A stretch of 64,000 bases of DNA from UBA1258 sp963643225 (GCA_963643225.1 CAVIIX010000003.1:1-64000), one strand, 5' to 3'. Shown: positions 45,586 to 55,347, counted from the first letter of the stretch. Translations and numbers: made by a program. The notes: generated from the letters alone by a model not told the origin.

Positions 45586-45651
45586 TGAAAAGTTCCTCCT
45601 TTTTCAATTCTTTGAACTAATCTTAATTTTAAATTGTGTCGTAATTGTGTT

Positions 45652-45683
45652 TAAAAAAATAAAAAACTATGAAATTTAGTTTT
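45652..45683 (-). terminator. weak terminator after the GT2 gene
   Basis: AAAACTA/TAGTTTT form a 7-base AT-rich stem overlapping the stop codon, followed on the minus strand by a long T-rich tract. Stem is weak, tail is strong. Confidence 0.45.
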
Positions 45684-46725
45684 CTTCTTTTTTTATATTC
45701 TTCATAACAGGAGGCGTTGAAATCATCATGCGCTCTGCTTCAGAGCGGCCGTATCCCGCATGCACGTCTACGGAATTTCTGTCCCTTAAAATTTCATCCA
45801 TGTGCCAGTATTCTGGATTTGCTGAATATTTTTCAAGATCCATATAGGCAAGGCGCTTATATTTTAAGCCCCTTGAAAATCCCTTTCTGATTTTACGGGC
45901 TATACGTCTGTATTCAAGCACTTCGCCGTGATGACCGTTGCGACGCAAATGATTAATCGTCATTTTTTCAAGCTTTTTGTTTTCTTCCCTTATTGCATTA
46001 AGATCAAAGGTCTCGGGATGCTTTACAATCGAAACCGCACGGTCAAAGGAAAGCTTTTCATGCTCCTTATCATCCGGAATTTCAGTCAGCACCACCACCG
46101 CATCTGCCACATAGCTTATTTTATAGCCTTCGTTAACGGCACGGGATGCAAAGAGCACATCTTCATTACAGATAGCATGATTTATAAAGCCTCCAAGAGC
46201 GTCAAAGGCTTCACGGCTGTACATGGCGCAGACATTTGAATTCATATAGGCCTGCCAGCCAATGGTTTTTGTATCCTTCAAGGAACGTACCGCCGAATCT
46301 TCAGGAAAATAATATCTTCTTATATATTTGTCATAATCCGGAGCAGACTCGATTGGTACCTGCCGTGCATAGGCCACAGCCACACTCTTCTCTGCTTCAA
46401 AGGCTCTTAAAAGCTTTGCCACAACCTCTTTGCCTGAAGGCATAGCATTTTGATTCATCATAATAAAATAGTCTGCATCGGAAAGCTTAACGCCCAGGTT
46501 GCGTGTCTTACCAGCGTCAAATTCACGCTTTGAAAGGTGATGTACCTCTATATTTTTATGTCTGTCAATAAATTTTGTGGAAAATATCAGACGTTCAAAA
46601 TATTTCTGTTCCACATTCATAATGATAATTTTATTTATGGAAAGAGACTGGTCGGACATAAGGTCCACCATTTCCATGAATTTCTTATCAGGCTTATAAA
46701 CGGGAATTATTAAATCGATTTTCAT
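45676..46725 (-). CDS. glycosyltransferase family 2, rhamnosyltransferase-like
   Basis: 349 residues. The GT-A fold starts KIDLIIPVYKPDKKFMEMVD, followed by HHLSKREFDAGKTRNLGV, typical of rhamnosyltransferase-like GT2 proteins. The segment that usually reads TQDA (metal and sugar-nucleotide binding) is NQNA here (MMNQNAMP, near residue 95), so the acidic residue is missing. The acceptor part has GWQAYMNSNVCAMYSREAF and GGFINHAICNEDVLFASRA with the conserved ED intact. The C-terminal 100 residues are basic. It would add a sugar, possibly rhamnose, to a lipid-linked chain at the inner membrane face. Downstream of the LCP gene with a promoter between. Confidence 0.85.
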   Translation of the reverse strand: MKIDLIIPVYKPDKKFMEMVDLMSDQSLSINKIIIMNVEQKYFERLIFSTKFIDRHKNIEVHHLSKREFDAGKTRNLGVKLSDADYFIMMNQNAMPSGKEVVAKLLRAFEAEKSVAVAYARQVPIESAPDYDKYIRRYYFPEDSAVRSLKDTKTIGWQAYMNSNVCAMYSREAFDALGGFINHAICNEDVLFASRAVNEGYKISYVADAVVVLTEIPDDKEHEKLSFDRAVSIVKHPETFDLNAIREENKKLEKMTINHLRRNGHHGEVLEYRRIARKIRKGFSRGLKYKRLAYMDLEKYSANPEYWHMDEILRDRNSVDVHAGYGRSEAERMMISTPPVMKNIKKEEN

Positions 46726-46750
46726 ACAAAAGAAATACCTTTCAGGAATT

Positions 46751-46785
46751 TTAAAAGGGACCTGGGAGATTCATCCCGGTCCCTT
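46751..46785 (-). terminator. intrinsic terminator of the LCP gene
   Basis: An 11-base stem (AAGGGACCGGGA / TCCCAGGTCCCTT, one mismatch) followed by TTTTAAAA on the minus strand. It also coincides with the predicted start of transcription from the promoter at 46790-46817. Confidence 0.75.
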
Positions 46786-46789
46786 AATC

Positions 46790-46817
46790 ATTATATCACA
46801 AAACAAAAAATAGTCTA
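46790..46817 (-). promoter_or_regulatory. promoter of the GT2 gene at 45676-46725
   Basis: TAGACT (46812-46817), 16-base spacer and consensus TATAAT (46790-46795) on the minus strand, starting immediately after the LCP stop codon. Confidence 0.55.
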
Positions 46818-47936
46818 TCAGCCATCTGTAGTTGTAGTGCCGGATGTGATAATACTGTTCTTTAAGTAGTAATCAGTGTCGTTAAATATCTTTTCGCTGA
46901 TTTCATGTACCTTATCGGAAGTAGTATAATCTGTTTCTTCAAATAAAAATTCGTGAAGCCACACAACGTTTGATTCAAGGCTTAAAGGAACTACGCAGCT
47001 GCCATTTGAGCCAATGTTACCGGTAGCAATCTGACCTGATGTGGGGAAGCCTGCATCATCTGCGATTGTGTAATTTGTAACATTCTCAAGTAAGGATAAA
47101 ATTTCACTAAGGTCTAAAGATGTATAAATCTCACTGAATACGTTCTCACAAATCTTCTTTAATGCAGCAGGAGAAGCAGTCTTTGCGACATCGAGGCAGG
47201 CCCTTAAAACCTCTCTCTGTCTTTCTGTTCTCTTAAAGTCGGCACCTGCTGTGTAACGGATACGACAGTAGGCTGTAGCCTGTAAACCATTCAAAAGCTG
47301 ATAGCCTGTTTCTGTGACGGGAGTATAGCTTGATACGGAATCGAGCTCTTCTACCATTGAAATCTGATAGTTGTTTAAGTGCTTGATTTCATCGCTGTCT
47401 ACGTCTACATATATGCCGCCTAGAGCATCTACAACGTCTATTAAGCCTTCAAAACCAACTGTAACAAAGTCTGTAATGTTCATATCAAGGTTGGCATTAA
47501 GCATTTTAATAGCCTGCTCGGCGCCGCCGTAAGCATAGGCTGCATTACATTTACCATAATTCTGGGAAGAGCCCATCTGATTTAAATAGGTATCTCTGTA
47601 AACTGATACAAGCTTAACTTCTTTAGTTTCCGTATTAACGGAAGCAATCATGATGGTATCGGTACGTGTACCTGAGGTTAACTGTTCTTTTCTTGAGTCA
47701 ACACCGAATAGTGCGTAATTAACGTACTTCTGCATAACTACGTTATTCTGAACCTCTTCAGCGATTTCGATTTTGATTTCGTCTTCCTTAATTTCGATCT
47801 TCTGTACGCCGGTTTCTTCGTCGGTTGCCTTTAATACTACCCACATTACAATGAAGAGAGCAATAAGAGCCACGATCTCAACTGCAAATAAAACAATTTT
47901 TCCAACCGGAGTTTTTTTCTTATTCTTTGACGCCAT
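46818..47936 (-). CDS. LytR-CpsA-Psr family cell-wall polymer ligase
   Basis: 372 residues. A short basic N-terminus, one membrane anchor (about 12-36) and an extracellular LCP domain. Conserved blocks with catalytic or lipid-phosphate-binding residues: YALFGVDSRKEQ, GTRTDTIMIASVN, LVSVYRDTYL, LGGIYVDVDSDEI and YCRIRYTAGADFKRTERQ. LCP enzymes transfer lipid-linked glycans to peptidoglycan. Its place next to glycan export genes suggests it attaches that polymer. GGAGG lies four bases before ATG; promoter at 47987-48015. Confidence 0.94.
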   Translation of the reverse strand: MASKNKKKTPVGKIVLFAVEIVALIALFIVMWVVLKATDEETGVQKIEIKEDEIKIEIAEEVQNNVVMQKYVNYALFGVDSRKEQLTSGTRTDTIMIASVNTETKEVKLVSVYRDTYLNQMGSSQNYGKCNAAYAYGGAEQAIKMLNANLDMNITDFVTVGFEGLIDVVDALGGIYVDVDSDEIKHLNNYQISMVEELDSVSSYTPVTETGYQLLNGLQATAYCRIRYTAGADFKRTERQREVLRACLDVAKTASPAALKKICENVFSEIYTSLDLSEILSLLENVTNYTIADDAGFPTSGQIATGNIGSNGSCVVPLSLESNVVWLHEFLFEETDYTTSDKVHEISEKIFNDTDYYLKNSIITSGTTTTDG

Positions 47937-47986
47937 AAGTCCTCCAAAACAAAAAACGTGCTTTAAATCAAAAACACACTATCACA

Positions 47987-48015
47987 ACTATACAACCAAA
48001 ATAAGTGTAAAACAA
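47987..48015 (-). promoter_or_regulatory. promoter of the LCP gene
   Basis: TTGTTT (48010-48015) and TATAGT (47987-47992) spaced by 17 bases on the minus strand. Confidence 0.55.
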
Positions 48016-48055
48016 TTTAAGGTTTTCTTAATGTTGGTACTTTAGTCCTAGTATT

Positions 48056-49354
48056 TTAACCCATAGGAACAAAAAGTAAAAGAAGTTTTTTATTACAAAG
48101 CTCGTCACCGAGCTTAAGGCCGAAAATTTTTGCGGCCTCCGTTATTTCTTTTTCTGATTTTTTATCTTTAATATATTCATTAAATTCATCCATTAAATCA
48201 ACGTAAAATGAAACAAGCTCAGGATACATGGGGTTAATTTTAATGGTCCTTATATCAAGAGCATATACATCCGAATATAAATGTGCCCTGTGCATATAAC
48301 CTGAATAGTGCTTATTCATATTGTGCATAAGTTCCGAGCCGTCCTTATTAATAATACCGCTTGTTATTTTATTCTTCTTTATATAAAAGGTGCCGGTTGC
48401 CCCTACGTCCGGACGGTGCATGAATATATCCTCTCCCCAGTCCACATTGTAGTAACCCTTGTGCTGGTTTTTTGAAACTACGGCATCAATATTAAAGCGG
48501 TTTTTTACAAAATCTTCAATGGCTTTTTTTCCTGCAGAATAGGCATATTCCTTACTTTCAGGATTGGAGGAGGTGCTTTCTTCATGGCATCTCCAGTGGT
48601 ATAAAAGCCTGTTAATATGGATAATTTCGTTATTTTCTGAATTTAAAATTACGCGTAAAAACAGATCGTAATCCTGACTTCCGTCGTATTCTTTTCTGAA
48701 TTTAAGCTGCTTAATTAAGTCTGTCTTAATTACCGCAAAATGACATATATAGTTATTTGATAATATTAAGTCTAAATTTAATTTCTCTTTATAGTGTGGC
48801 TCAAAGAAAGCTGTGGCATCCTCATTACACTTATCCTCGTCTGAATAAAGCATTTTAGGAGTAACGCCAGCATCAAGAGCCTTGGTGATGCCAACCGCCA
48901 TTTCATACAAAGCATCAGGCGTCAACAAATCATCATGGTCTAGTAACCCACAATAATCTCCTATTGCAGCCTCGATTGCAACGTTCGTGTTTTCGGAAAT
49001 TCCTTTGTTTTCACTTATTTTAACATATTTAATGCGTGTGTCCTCATAAGCCTTAATTACTCCTTCAGGGCCCTTAGACCTTGAAGCATCCGCAAGTATT
49101 AATTCAAAATTTGGATACACCTGCGCAAGAACAGAATCGATTAATTCCCTCAAATATTTTTCTTTTGTCTCATAAACCGGGACTAAAATCGAGAATTTAA
49201 TGTCTTCATTTAATTTACCCATAAAGGGGTAATCACTGTATTTATGAGCGCAAAAAGAAACATCCTTATAAAAAAGACGTTCCATAACAGCATAATATGT
49301 TTTTTTAAAGCCGTTTCTTTTAAAAAAACGAAGGGTTTTTGTTATATTGCTCAT
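48056..49354 (-). CDS. glycosyltransferase family 2
   Basis: 432 residues from the ATG at 49354. The GT-A domain (about 50-290) has FSILVPVYETKEKYLRELID, SENKGISENTNVAIEAA, the metal-binding LDHDDLL and a downstream YSDEDK, followed by FRKEYDGSQDYDLFLRV, all common in bacterial polysaccharide GT2 enzymes. The C-terminal 150 residues are not recognised. The start lacks a good ribosome-binding site, and a hairpin lies just upstream; the alternative GTG at 49381 is within that hairpin. It follows pgcA and may depend on read-through. Confidence 0.86.
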   Translation of the reverse strand: MSNITKTLRFFKRNGFKKTYYAVMERLFYKDVSFCAHKYSDYPFMGKLNEDIKFSILVPVYETKEKYLRELIDSVLAQVYPNFELILADASRSKGPEGVIKAYEDTRIKYVKISENKGISENTNVAIEAAIGDYCGLLDHDDLLTPDALYEMAVGITKALDAGVTPKMLYSDEDKCNEDATAFFEPHYKEKLNLDLILSNNYICHFAVIKTDLIKQLKFRKEYDGSQDYDLFLRVILNSENNEIIHINRLLYHWRCHEESTSSNPESKEYAYSAGKKAIEDFVKNRFNIDAVVSKNQHKGYYNVDWGEDIFMHRPDVGATGTFYIKKNKITSGIINKDGSELMHNMNKHYSGYMHRAHLYSDVYALDIRTIKINPMYPELVSFYVDLMDEFNEYIKDKKSEKEITEAAKIFGLKLGDELCNKKLLLLFVPMG

Positions 49355-49357
49355 ATT

Positions 49358-49387
49358 TTTAAAAGTCCCGGAGTTTAACACTCCGGG
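49358..49387 (-). terminator. hairpin between pgcA and the GT2 gene
   Basis: CCCGGAGT/ACTCCGGG (8 bases, 5-base loop) followed by ACTTTT on the minus strand. It starts eight bases after the pgcA stop codon and ends four bases before the GT2 start, so it probably attenuates GT2 expression. Confidence 0.65.
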
Positions 49388-49394
49388 GTGATTT

Positions 49395-51116
49395 TTAAAG
49401 AATTTCCTTTAATTCCTCTGTTAATTTTGCAACCTTTTCTTTTGCATCTGAAAGGTCCTTGCCCTTAACACCCATGTAGAATTTAATCTTTGGTTCTGTT
49501 CCGGAAGGACGAGCGCAGCACCAGGAATTATCTGTTAAATCAAAATAAAGAACATTAGACTTTGGTAAACCGGTTGAAGTTTTCTTGCCTGTCTCCATAT
49601 CGGTAATTTCATCCTTATCGTAATCTCTGAAGGATAATACCTTCCAGTCACCTAAGGCCTTAGGAGGATTATTGCGTAATTTTGTCATCATCTCCTGAAT
49701 CTTAGCTGAACCATCCATACCCTTTAAAGTGATGGTGTAAAGGTCTTCCTTGTAGAAGCCGTATTCCTTATAAATATTCATCATCTGATCCCATAAAGTA
49801 ATGCCCTTTTTCTTGCACCATGCAGCCACCTCACAAAGGCACATAACAGCTACGACGGCATCCTTATCACGGGCATGTGTACCTGCAAGACAGCCATAGC
49901 TTTCTTCAAGACCGAATACGTAATTGTTGGAGCCGGTCTGTTCAAACCACTTAATCTGTTCGCCGATGTATTTAAAGCCTGTTAATACTTCAATAAGCTT
50001 TACATCATATTTTTTTGCAATGGGTTCTGCCATGTTGGTAGTAACAATGGTCTTTACCATTGCAGGCTTTTCAGGCATTAAATTCAAAGCTTTTCTTTCG
50101 CGCAAAATATATTCGGCAATCAGCATACCGGACATATTACCTGTGAAAGAAACATAATCCTTTGATTTAGTATCATAGGAGTAAATACCGAGACGGTCTG
50201 CATCAGGGTCTGTAGCAAGCACAACGTCTGCGCCAACCTTTCTTGAAAGCTCAAGTGCAAGAGTGAAGGCCTTTGGATCCTCTGGATTGGGATATTCAAG
50301 TGTAGTGAAATCTGGGTCTGGAAGCTCCTGCTCTGGCACAACGTATACGTTCTCAAAGCCAAGCTCCTTTAAAATGCGGCGTACGGGCACATTACCTGTG
50401 CCATGGAAGGGGGAATACACAATCTTAATGTCTTTTGCCACTTCCCTGATGATTTCTGGATGGATAATCTGCTTCTTTAATTCCTCCATGTAGAGGTCAT
50501 CGATTTCCTTGCCCATTACCTTGTAAAGGCCTGCCTTTATGGCATCATCCTTACTCATGGTCTTTACTGTATGATAATCTGTTACGTTGTTTACTTCAGT
50601 AATGATTTCCTTATCCCTTGGTGCGGTAACCTGTGCGCCGTCTTCCCAATATACCTTGTAGCCGTTATATTCAGGAGGATTGTGGCTTGCAGTAACCACG
50701 ATACCTGCAGTGCAGCCCTTGGTTCTTAATGCAAAAGAAAGCTCCGGAGTAGGGCGAAGTGCATCGAATACATAAGCTTTAATGCCGTTTGCGTTAAGGC
50801 AAAGAGCAGCTTCGTCTGCAAACTCTGGAGACATTCTTCTTGAATCGTAAGCAATGGCTACACCTTTTTCCTTAGCACCCTGCCTAATGATGTAATTCGC
50901 AAGACCCTGGGTGGCTTTTCTAACGGTATAAACGTTCATACGGTTAGTGCCGGCACCTATAATACCTCTTAAACCGCCTGTACCGAATTCAAGGTCCTTA
51001 TAAAATCTTTCGTTGATTTCATTTTCGTCCTTCTCGATTGCCTTTAACTCAGACTTTGTGGCTTCGTCAAAATAAGAATCCGAAAGCCAGAAATTATATT
51101 GTTCTTTTACTGTCAT
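49395..51116 (-). CDS. pgcA: phosphoglucomutase/phosphomannomutase (PgcA-type)
   Basis: 573 residues, typical of the long alpha-D-phosphohexomutase class. The phosphoserine loop is VVTASHNPPEYNGYKVYW, the metal loop ATDPDADRLG, the sugar-binding loop FGLEESYGC and the phosphate-binding loop RPSGTEPKIKFYM. It interconverts glucose-6-phosphate and glucose-1-phosphate, the substrate of RfbA in the same region, and supplies precursors for the surface glycan. AGAGG lies upstream of ATG; its own promoter is at 51166-51194. Confidence 0.95.
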   Translation of the reverse strand: MTVKEQYNFWLSDSYFDEATKSELKAIEKDENEINERFYKDLEFGTGGLRGIIGAGTNRMNVYTVRKATQGLANYIIRQGAKEKGVAIAYDSRRMSPEFADEAALCLNANGIKAYVFDALRPTPELSFALRTKGCTAGIVVTASHNPPEYNGYKVYWEDGAQVTAPRDKEIITEVNNVTDYHTVKTMSKDDAIKAGLYKVMGKEIDDLYMEELKKQIIHPEIIREVAKDIKIVYSPFHGTGNVPVRRILKELGFENVYVVPEQELPDPDFTTLEYPNPEDPKAFTLALELSRKVGADVVLATDPDADRLGIYSYDTKSKDYVSFTGNMSGMLIAEYILRERKALNLMPEKPAMVKTIVTTNMAEPIAKKYDVKLIEVLTGFKYIGEQIKWFEQTGSNNYVFGLEESYGCLAGTHARDKDAVVAVMCLCEVAAWCKKKGITLWDQMMNIYKEYGFYKEDLYTITLKGMDGSAKIQEMMTKLRNNPPKALGDWKVLSFRDYDKDEITDMETGKKTSTGLPKSNVLYFDLTDNSWCCARPSGTEPKIKFYMGVKGKDLSDAKEKVAKLTEELKEIL

Positions 51117-51165
51117 CTTTTCTTTTCCTCTCTATGGATTTTCCCTTTTAAAAAACCCAACATAC

Positions 51166-51194
51166 ATTTAACGAAATTTTACTATAACTGTCAA
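51166..51194 (-). promoter_or_regulatory. promoter of pgcA
   Basis: A consensus TTGACA (51189-51194), 17-base spacer and TTAAAT (51166-51171) on the minus strand. Confidence 0.6.
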
Positions 51195-51219
51195 GTAATC
51201 AGATTATATATCAGGGCAG

Positions 51220-53286
51220 TTAACGTATATGCACTTCCTTATTTGAAAAGGTATAAAAGCCTGCGTTTAAGCCTGTATACAGCACCATACCCACCTGGTA
51301 TTCGCCTGACCTAAGCAATTCCTTCTTTATTTTAACGGAAAAGCCTGAAAGTCTTGTATTAATAAATTCTTCCGAATTTGAACTAGAACAGGCATCACTT
51401 CTGTATACATCACTTAATTTAATGATGTAAATCCTGTTTTCATTTTTAGCTTTTAATAATAATTTCTTTTTATAACATGCGTTATCCTTATTCTTAAAGT
51501 AACAAATGCCCTGAAAATACAAGGAGTTTGAATCTTCCAATATATTACTGAAATTATCAAGGCTTCCTGCATATTCCACGTTTAACACAAGTAAACTGCC
51601 AGTACCTTCGTTTAACAATTCACAGGCATTTTTGTATTTTAAATCAGAGACCTTCAATTCTTTTACTGCTTTAACAGTCTCAACTGCTCTTGTATATTCG
51701 TATTCGTTGGCGGGAAGGATTCTAGAATCAAGAGAATCCGACAAAAGCTTATTTGAATAAAAGGGATCCACGCCCTTTAACATAGGATGAAGAGTGTAGA
51801 GTCTGCTTATTTCGGAAGCAAGCATTTCGTTTCCCTTTGAATCACAAATTCTTATATTGCAAGGATCCTTAAAAGAGCTTACAGAAATATTATTGCATAC
51901 AGTGTTGCAATAGCCTGCCTCCAAAAGCTTAAAACAAAAATCCACATCACATATCTGAGTGGTAAAGCTTTCATTAAAGCCCTTAACCTTTAAAAAGGCG
52001 TCCTTACGTATCATAAGACAGCTACTGGTAACGGCCGTTATGTTATTTATCTGTTTATTAAAGCCGTGATAAATTTCCTTGTTATCATCCATGTACTGTA
52101 GCTTAAATACAGGGCTTATGCGGTTATTCACAATTCCTGCGTGGCTTATCACACAGGAATCCTTAAATAAAATTTTGCAGCCTACGGCTCCTGTAAAATA
52201 TAGCTTTGCCTGACTGGCCATTTTTAAGATACTGCCCTTTTGAGGAAATGTTATATCGTCATTTAACAGAAGCAATAGTTCTCCGTTTGCCTTGGAAGCC
52301 CCCAAGTTTATCATGGCCGCCCTGTTTTTCTCCATAGGACTATATACATAGATAAATCCGTATTTTTCCTGTAGTGCTTCCATCCTTTCCTTATTCCAGG
52401 GGAGGCTTCCGTTATCCACCACAATTGCCTCAAGTTCAGCCCTTTCACTAAAACTGTTAATTAATGAAAGCAGACATTCTTCAAGCATTTCAGGCTCATC
52501 GCTGGATGGAATAACAATTGATATTTTTGTCCTGTCCTTAGGAATTGCAAGCATTACCTTTGCTATATCAAAAGCAGTTCTGTCGGTTAAGACATTAAGC
52601 TCATAATTTTTAACATGCACTAATATTTCGTCTATATGATATACACTTTTTTCAAGGTGTTCATCATCTGTATATAAATAAGCTAAAAGAGTGTGATAAA
52701 TTGCTGTGGCGCCTTCATATCCTTCCGCCCATTCAACATCTCTGAAGGCACTTCGTCTGACAGCCACCATATTGCTGAAATAAAAATGATTTAAGAAGGC
52801 ATTTGGAGACCATCCTGGTTTAAAATAAGGATCTCTTCTTGAGCCTGATTCCGATTTTCCGTACTGAGATAAGTTTTCGTTATCCTTAGTAGCTATATCT
52901 TCATCACCATATACGATATTTACATTTTGATTTTCATTAAAAGCCTTTACAATTAACGGAATTGCCTTGTCGGTTAGTTCTCCGTTTACAAAAATCAAAA
53001 TGTCTTCAATAAAAAAACGTACCTTAAAATTCGCATTTACTCTTGAATAGGGAATAATGCGAAGGGTGACGCCTTTGTATTCGGCATTTATGAACTGGTT
53101 TGAAATGTCCTTAATGATGCCGGATTCCTTTCCTTCCGTATTAAGGGACATATCGTAGCACTCAAGGTCTTTTTCCTTATCTCTTATCCATTCATCAAAG
53201 GAAACTGCCTTTTCAGAAAGCGCCTTTTCATAATTTTGAGCCGTGTATGCAGTTAGATTTTTAAAAAATTTTGTTGTGATGTTCAT
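51220..53286 (-). CDS. tandem glycosyltransferase family 2 protein with C-terminal beta domain
   Basis: 688 residues in three parts. The first (about 60-230) resembles the second half of a GT2 domain: NIVYGDEDIA, then RRDPYFKPGWSPNAFLNHF. The second (about 260-500) is a full GT2 domain: TKISIVIPSSDEPEMLEECL, LEAIVVDNGS, LLLLNDDITFP, SSCLMIRKDAFLKVKGFNE. The last 110 residues look like a beta-sandwich seen at the end of clostridial glycan enzymes (SLYFQGICYFKNKDN; GFSVKIKKELLRSGEYQVGM). It may add one or two sugars to the chain. The ATG lacks a strong ribosome-binding site and follows the methyltransferase-kinase gene by 33 bases. Confidence 0.86.
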   Translation of the reverse strand: MNITTKFFKNLTAYTAQNYEKALSEKAVSFDEWIRDKEKDLECYDMSLNTEGKESGIIKDISNQFINAEYKGVTLRIIPYSRVNANFKVRFFIEDILIFVNGELTDKAIPLIVKAFNENQNVNIVYGDEDIATKDNENLSQYGKSESGSRRDPYFKPGWSPNAFLNHFYFSNMVAVRRSAFRDVEWAEGYEGATAIYHTLLAYLYTDDEHLEKSVYHIDEILVHVKNYELNVLTDRTAFDIAKVMLAIPKDRTKISIVIPSSDEPEMLEECLLSLINSFSERAELEAIVVDNGSLPWNKERMEALQEKYGFIYVYSPMEKNRAAMINLGASKANGELLLLLNDDITFPQKGSILKMASQAKLYFTGAVGCKILFKDSCVISHAGIVNNRISPVFKLQYMDDNKEIYHGFNKQINNITAVTSSCLMIRKDAFLKVKGFNESFTTQICDVDFCFKLLEAGYCNTVCNNISVSSFKDPCNIRICDSKGNEMLASEISRLYTLHPMLKGVDPFYSNKLLSDSLDSRILPANEYEYTRAVETVKAVKELKVSDLKYKNACELLNEGTGSLLVLNVEYAGSLDNFSNILEDSNSLYFQGICYFKNKDNACYKKKLLLKAKNENRIYIIKLSDVYRSDACSSSNSEEFINTRLSGFSVKIKKELLRSGEYQVGMVLYTGLNAGFYTFSNKEVHIR

Positions 53287-53319
53287 AAAATTTCAGGCTC
53301 TTTCAAACACCTGTATAGA

Positions 53320-55347
53320 TTAAAAAATCCTTTTAATGTTACCCTCAAGGTTACCTGCTGTTAATTCAGAAACAGGGATTATATCTAGCTTTAAATAAAG
53401 GAAGGTATCCTCGTTATGAAAAAAACCGCCAATATTAAAATAAAGGTTTGGATCCTGGGTTTTAAAAATAAATGTTTCCTTACCCGCTCTTTTACCGTTA
53501 CTTACAACGTATTTTTTACTGTCCACAGGAAAATCCGCTTCTCCAAGCTTAGCTTCCAATATAGTAACGATACAAGGAGCATTAAGAGGATCCACTCTCA
53601 TAACCAAATCCTCTATCATAACCGGAATGGTAGCTTCTGCCTGTGTATCCGAAATATATGCATCCTTAATATCAAAAGCCGTTTCTTCAGAAAATTCGCC
53701 ATGAGAACCTCCTGGATAAATCCTGAATTTATAAATTTTGCTATTATTATTTATTTTAACGGAAGAAGAAAGCGGATTGAAGGAGCCAAAGCCCATACGT
53801 GATTTAATCTCCGGAAGCGTGATGTTACGGCCGTTTACCTTCTTTTGGAAAATTTCCTCGTCTCTTTCAATTTCGGCTGCTGCTTCTCTTGAAAGGACTA
53901 ATTTATCAAGCAATAAATCAAGATTAAACTTTTTCCTATCTGGATTTTCCAATAAATAACAGTAGATTGCTCTATATGCAGTCTCCCTTACTTTAGTAGA
54001 CCCTTCTTTACACCATTCATAATCTGTTAATGTCCAGATATCTTTATTAGGATCGATTAAAATATTACTGAATACAAGGTCAATATCCGTAAAAGGATAG
54101 GAATCATTATAGCCGGTTAATCTAACGTATTTATCAAATAGCTTATAAAAATCCTCCAAATCCTCCTTCATAAGAGCACGATCAAGAAGAGAGGCAAGTT
54201 CAATGCCCTTAACGTATTCAAAGTCGGCATAGATTTTATTTTCAGTTGTTAACAAATTACATTTATTTATATGAAGTCTAGAGCCTGCATATTTTTCTTC
54301 AAGTTTCTTATAGCTTTCAGCCATGTTTTTAACATGGTCAATTGCAGCAGGAGTGATAGGCTGCTTTCTTACAATTTTTTTCCCGAATTTTGAATCTATG
54401 GTAGTAAAAATTGCATATTCTGAAGCACGGTCGTTTGAAAATCTTGCAAATTCTATTGATAAAGGTTCCCCGATTACCACAAGATAAGAATTTGAGTACA
54501 TTGGGAAAGCCCCATCCTCACAGGAAGCATCAAAAGCCTCCTTTTCATTAAATAATTCAATACGGTCTGAATTTGTGTTATTTGAATTTTCAATTAATTC
54601 GCCTGTCTTTGGAGGACGGGCATTTGAATAAAGGTTTCTTAAAAACCTGAAATCAGGATAGGGGTAATACATCTGAGCCTTTTTAAAGCCTGTGATTGCT
54701 AAAAGCTTATGTATGCCTGCATAGGTAAAGCCTGTACCTTCTTTTCCTTCTATTCCGGTAAAATATTCTGTATCATTAAAAGCCTTTACGCCTGAAAGGT
54801 TTCTCATTCCCATACGGTTATCCGTCATAAAAACAATACGGCCTTTAATGGATAATAGCGGTTTTAATTTATTTAATAGCTTAGCATCATCTGTTAAAAT
54901 CCAGTCAAAGCGCTGATTCTCTGCAGAAATTACTGGAATTACAGCTTCCTCATTTCCGGCATAAATAACTAAGCCATTACAGGCTGAGTATCTCTCCGCG
55001 AGAATTTCTGCATCTGCCGCGCAGCCTGTAATTGAGGTAACATTATCAGTAAATTCAAGGAGTGCACCCGTTATTGCGCCACATTCTGCATTGGTTTCAA
55101 GCACCCTCTCTCCTGCTTCTATCGGAAGCCATCTTGCAATGTTTGCGCGCATATCACTTAAATGGTACACGTAAGGGAAGGCCTCTGCCTTAAGCTCTTC
55201 AGACTTTTCTGCAAGAATCCGATTATATTCTAAAGGGCTTCTATCCTTTACAATACGTAATAAGTCTTCCTTAAAAGGGCTTTTTGAAGCTTCAGACTCG
55301 CAATTTATTAAATTTAGTTTTACTTTTCCAATAGTAAGTGAGCTCAC
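53320..55347 (-). CDS. methyltransferase-kinase fusion, WbdD-like polysaccharide chain terminator (putative)
   Basis: 675 residues. Residues about 55-240 form a class I SAM-dependent methyltransferase domain (motif I VLETNAECGAITGALLE at 82-98). Residues about 300-500 resemble an aminoglycoside-phosphotransferase-type kinase: FEYVKGIELASLLD, catalytic D423 with N428 in DLVFSNILID, and the metal-binding D442 in LTDYEW. The final 130 residues are a predicted beta domain (YKFRIYPGGSHGEF onward). In E. coli O9a, WbdD has the same methyltransferase-then-kinase order and caps O-antigen with methyl-phosphate. Next to Wzt with a C-terminal glycan-binding domain, the same role is inferred. The start is GTG with a GAGGGA site. 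Confidence 0.8.
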   Translation of the reverse strand: MSSLTIGKVKLNLINCESEASKSPFKEDLLRIVKDRSPLEYNRILAEKSEELKAEAFPYVYHLSDMRANIARWLPIEAGERVLETNAECGAITGALLEFTDNVTSITGCAADAEILAERYSACNGLVIYAGNEEAVIPVISAENQRFDWILTDDAKLLNKLKPLLSIKGRIVFMTDNRMGMRNLSGVKAFNDTEYFTGIEGKEGTGFTYAGIHKLLAITGFKKAQMYYPYPDFRFLRNLYSNARPPKTGELIENSNNTNSDRIELFNEKEAFDASCEDGAFPMYSNSYLVVIGEPLSIEFARFSNDRASEYAIFTTIDSKFGKKIVRKQPITPAAIDHVKNMAESYKKLEEKYAGSRLHINKCNLLTTENKIYADFEYVKGIELASLLDRALMKEDLEDFYKLFDKYVRLTGYNDSYPFTDIDLVFSNILIDPNKDIWTLTDYEWCKEGSTKVRETAYRAIYCYLLENPDRKKFNLDLLLDKLVLSREAAAEIERDEEIFQKKVNGRNITLPEIKSRMGFGSFNPLSSSVKINNNSKIYKFRIYPGGSHGEFSEETAFDIKDAYISDTQAEATIPVMIEDLVMRVDPLNAPCIVTILEAKLGEADFPVDSKKYVVSNGKRAGKETFIFKTQDPNLYFNIGGFFHNEDTFLYLKLDIIPVSELTAGNLEGNIKRIF

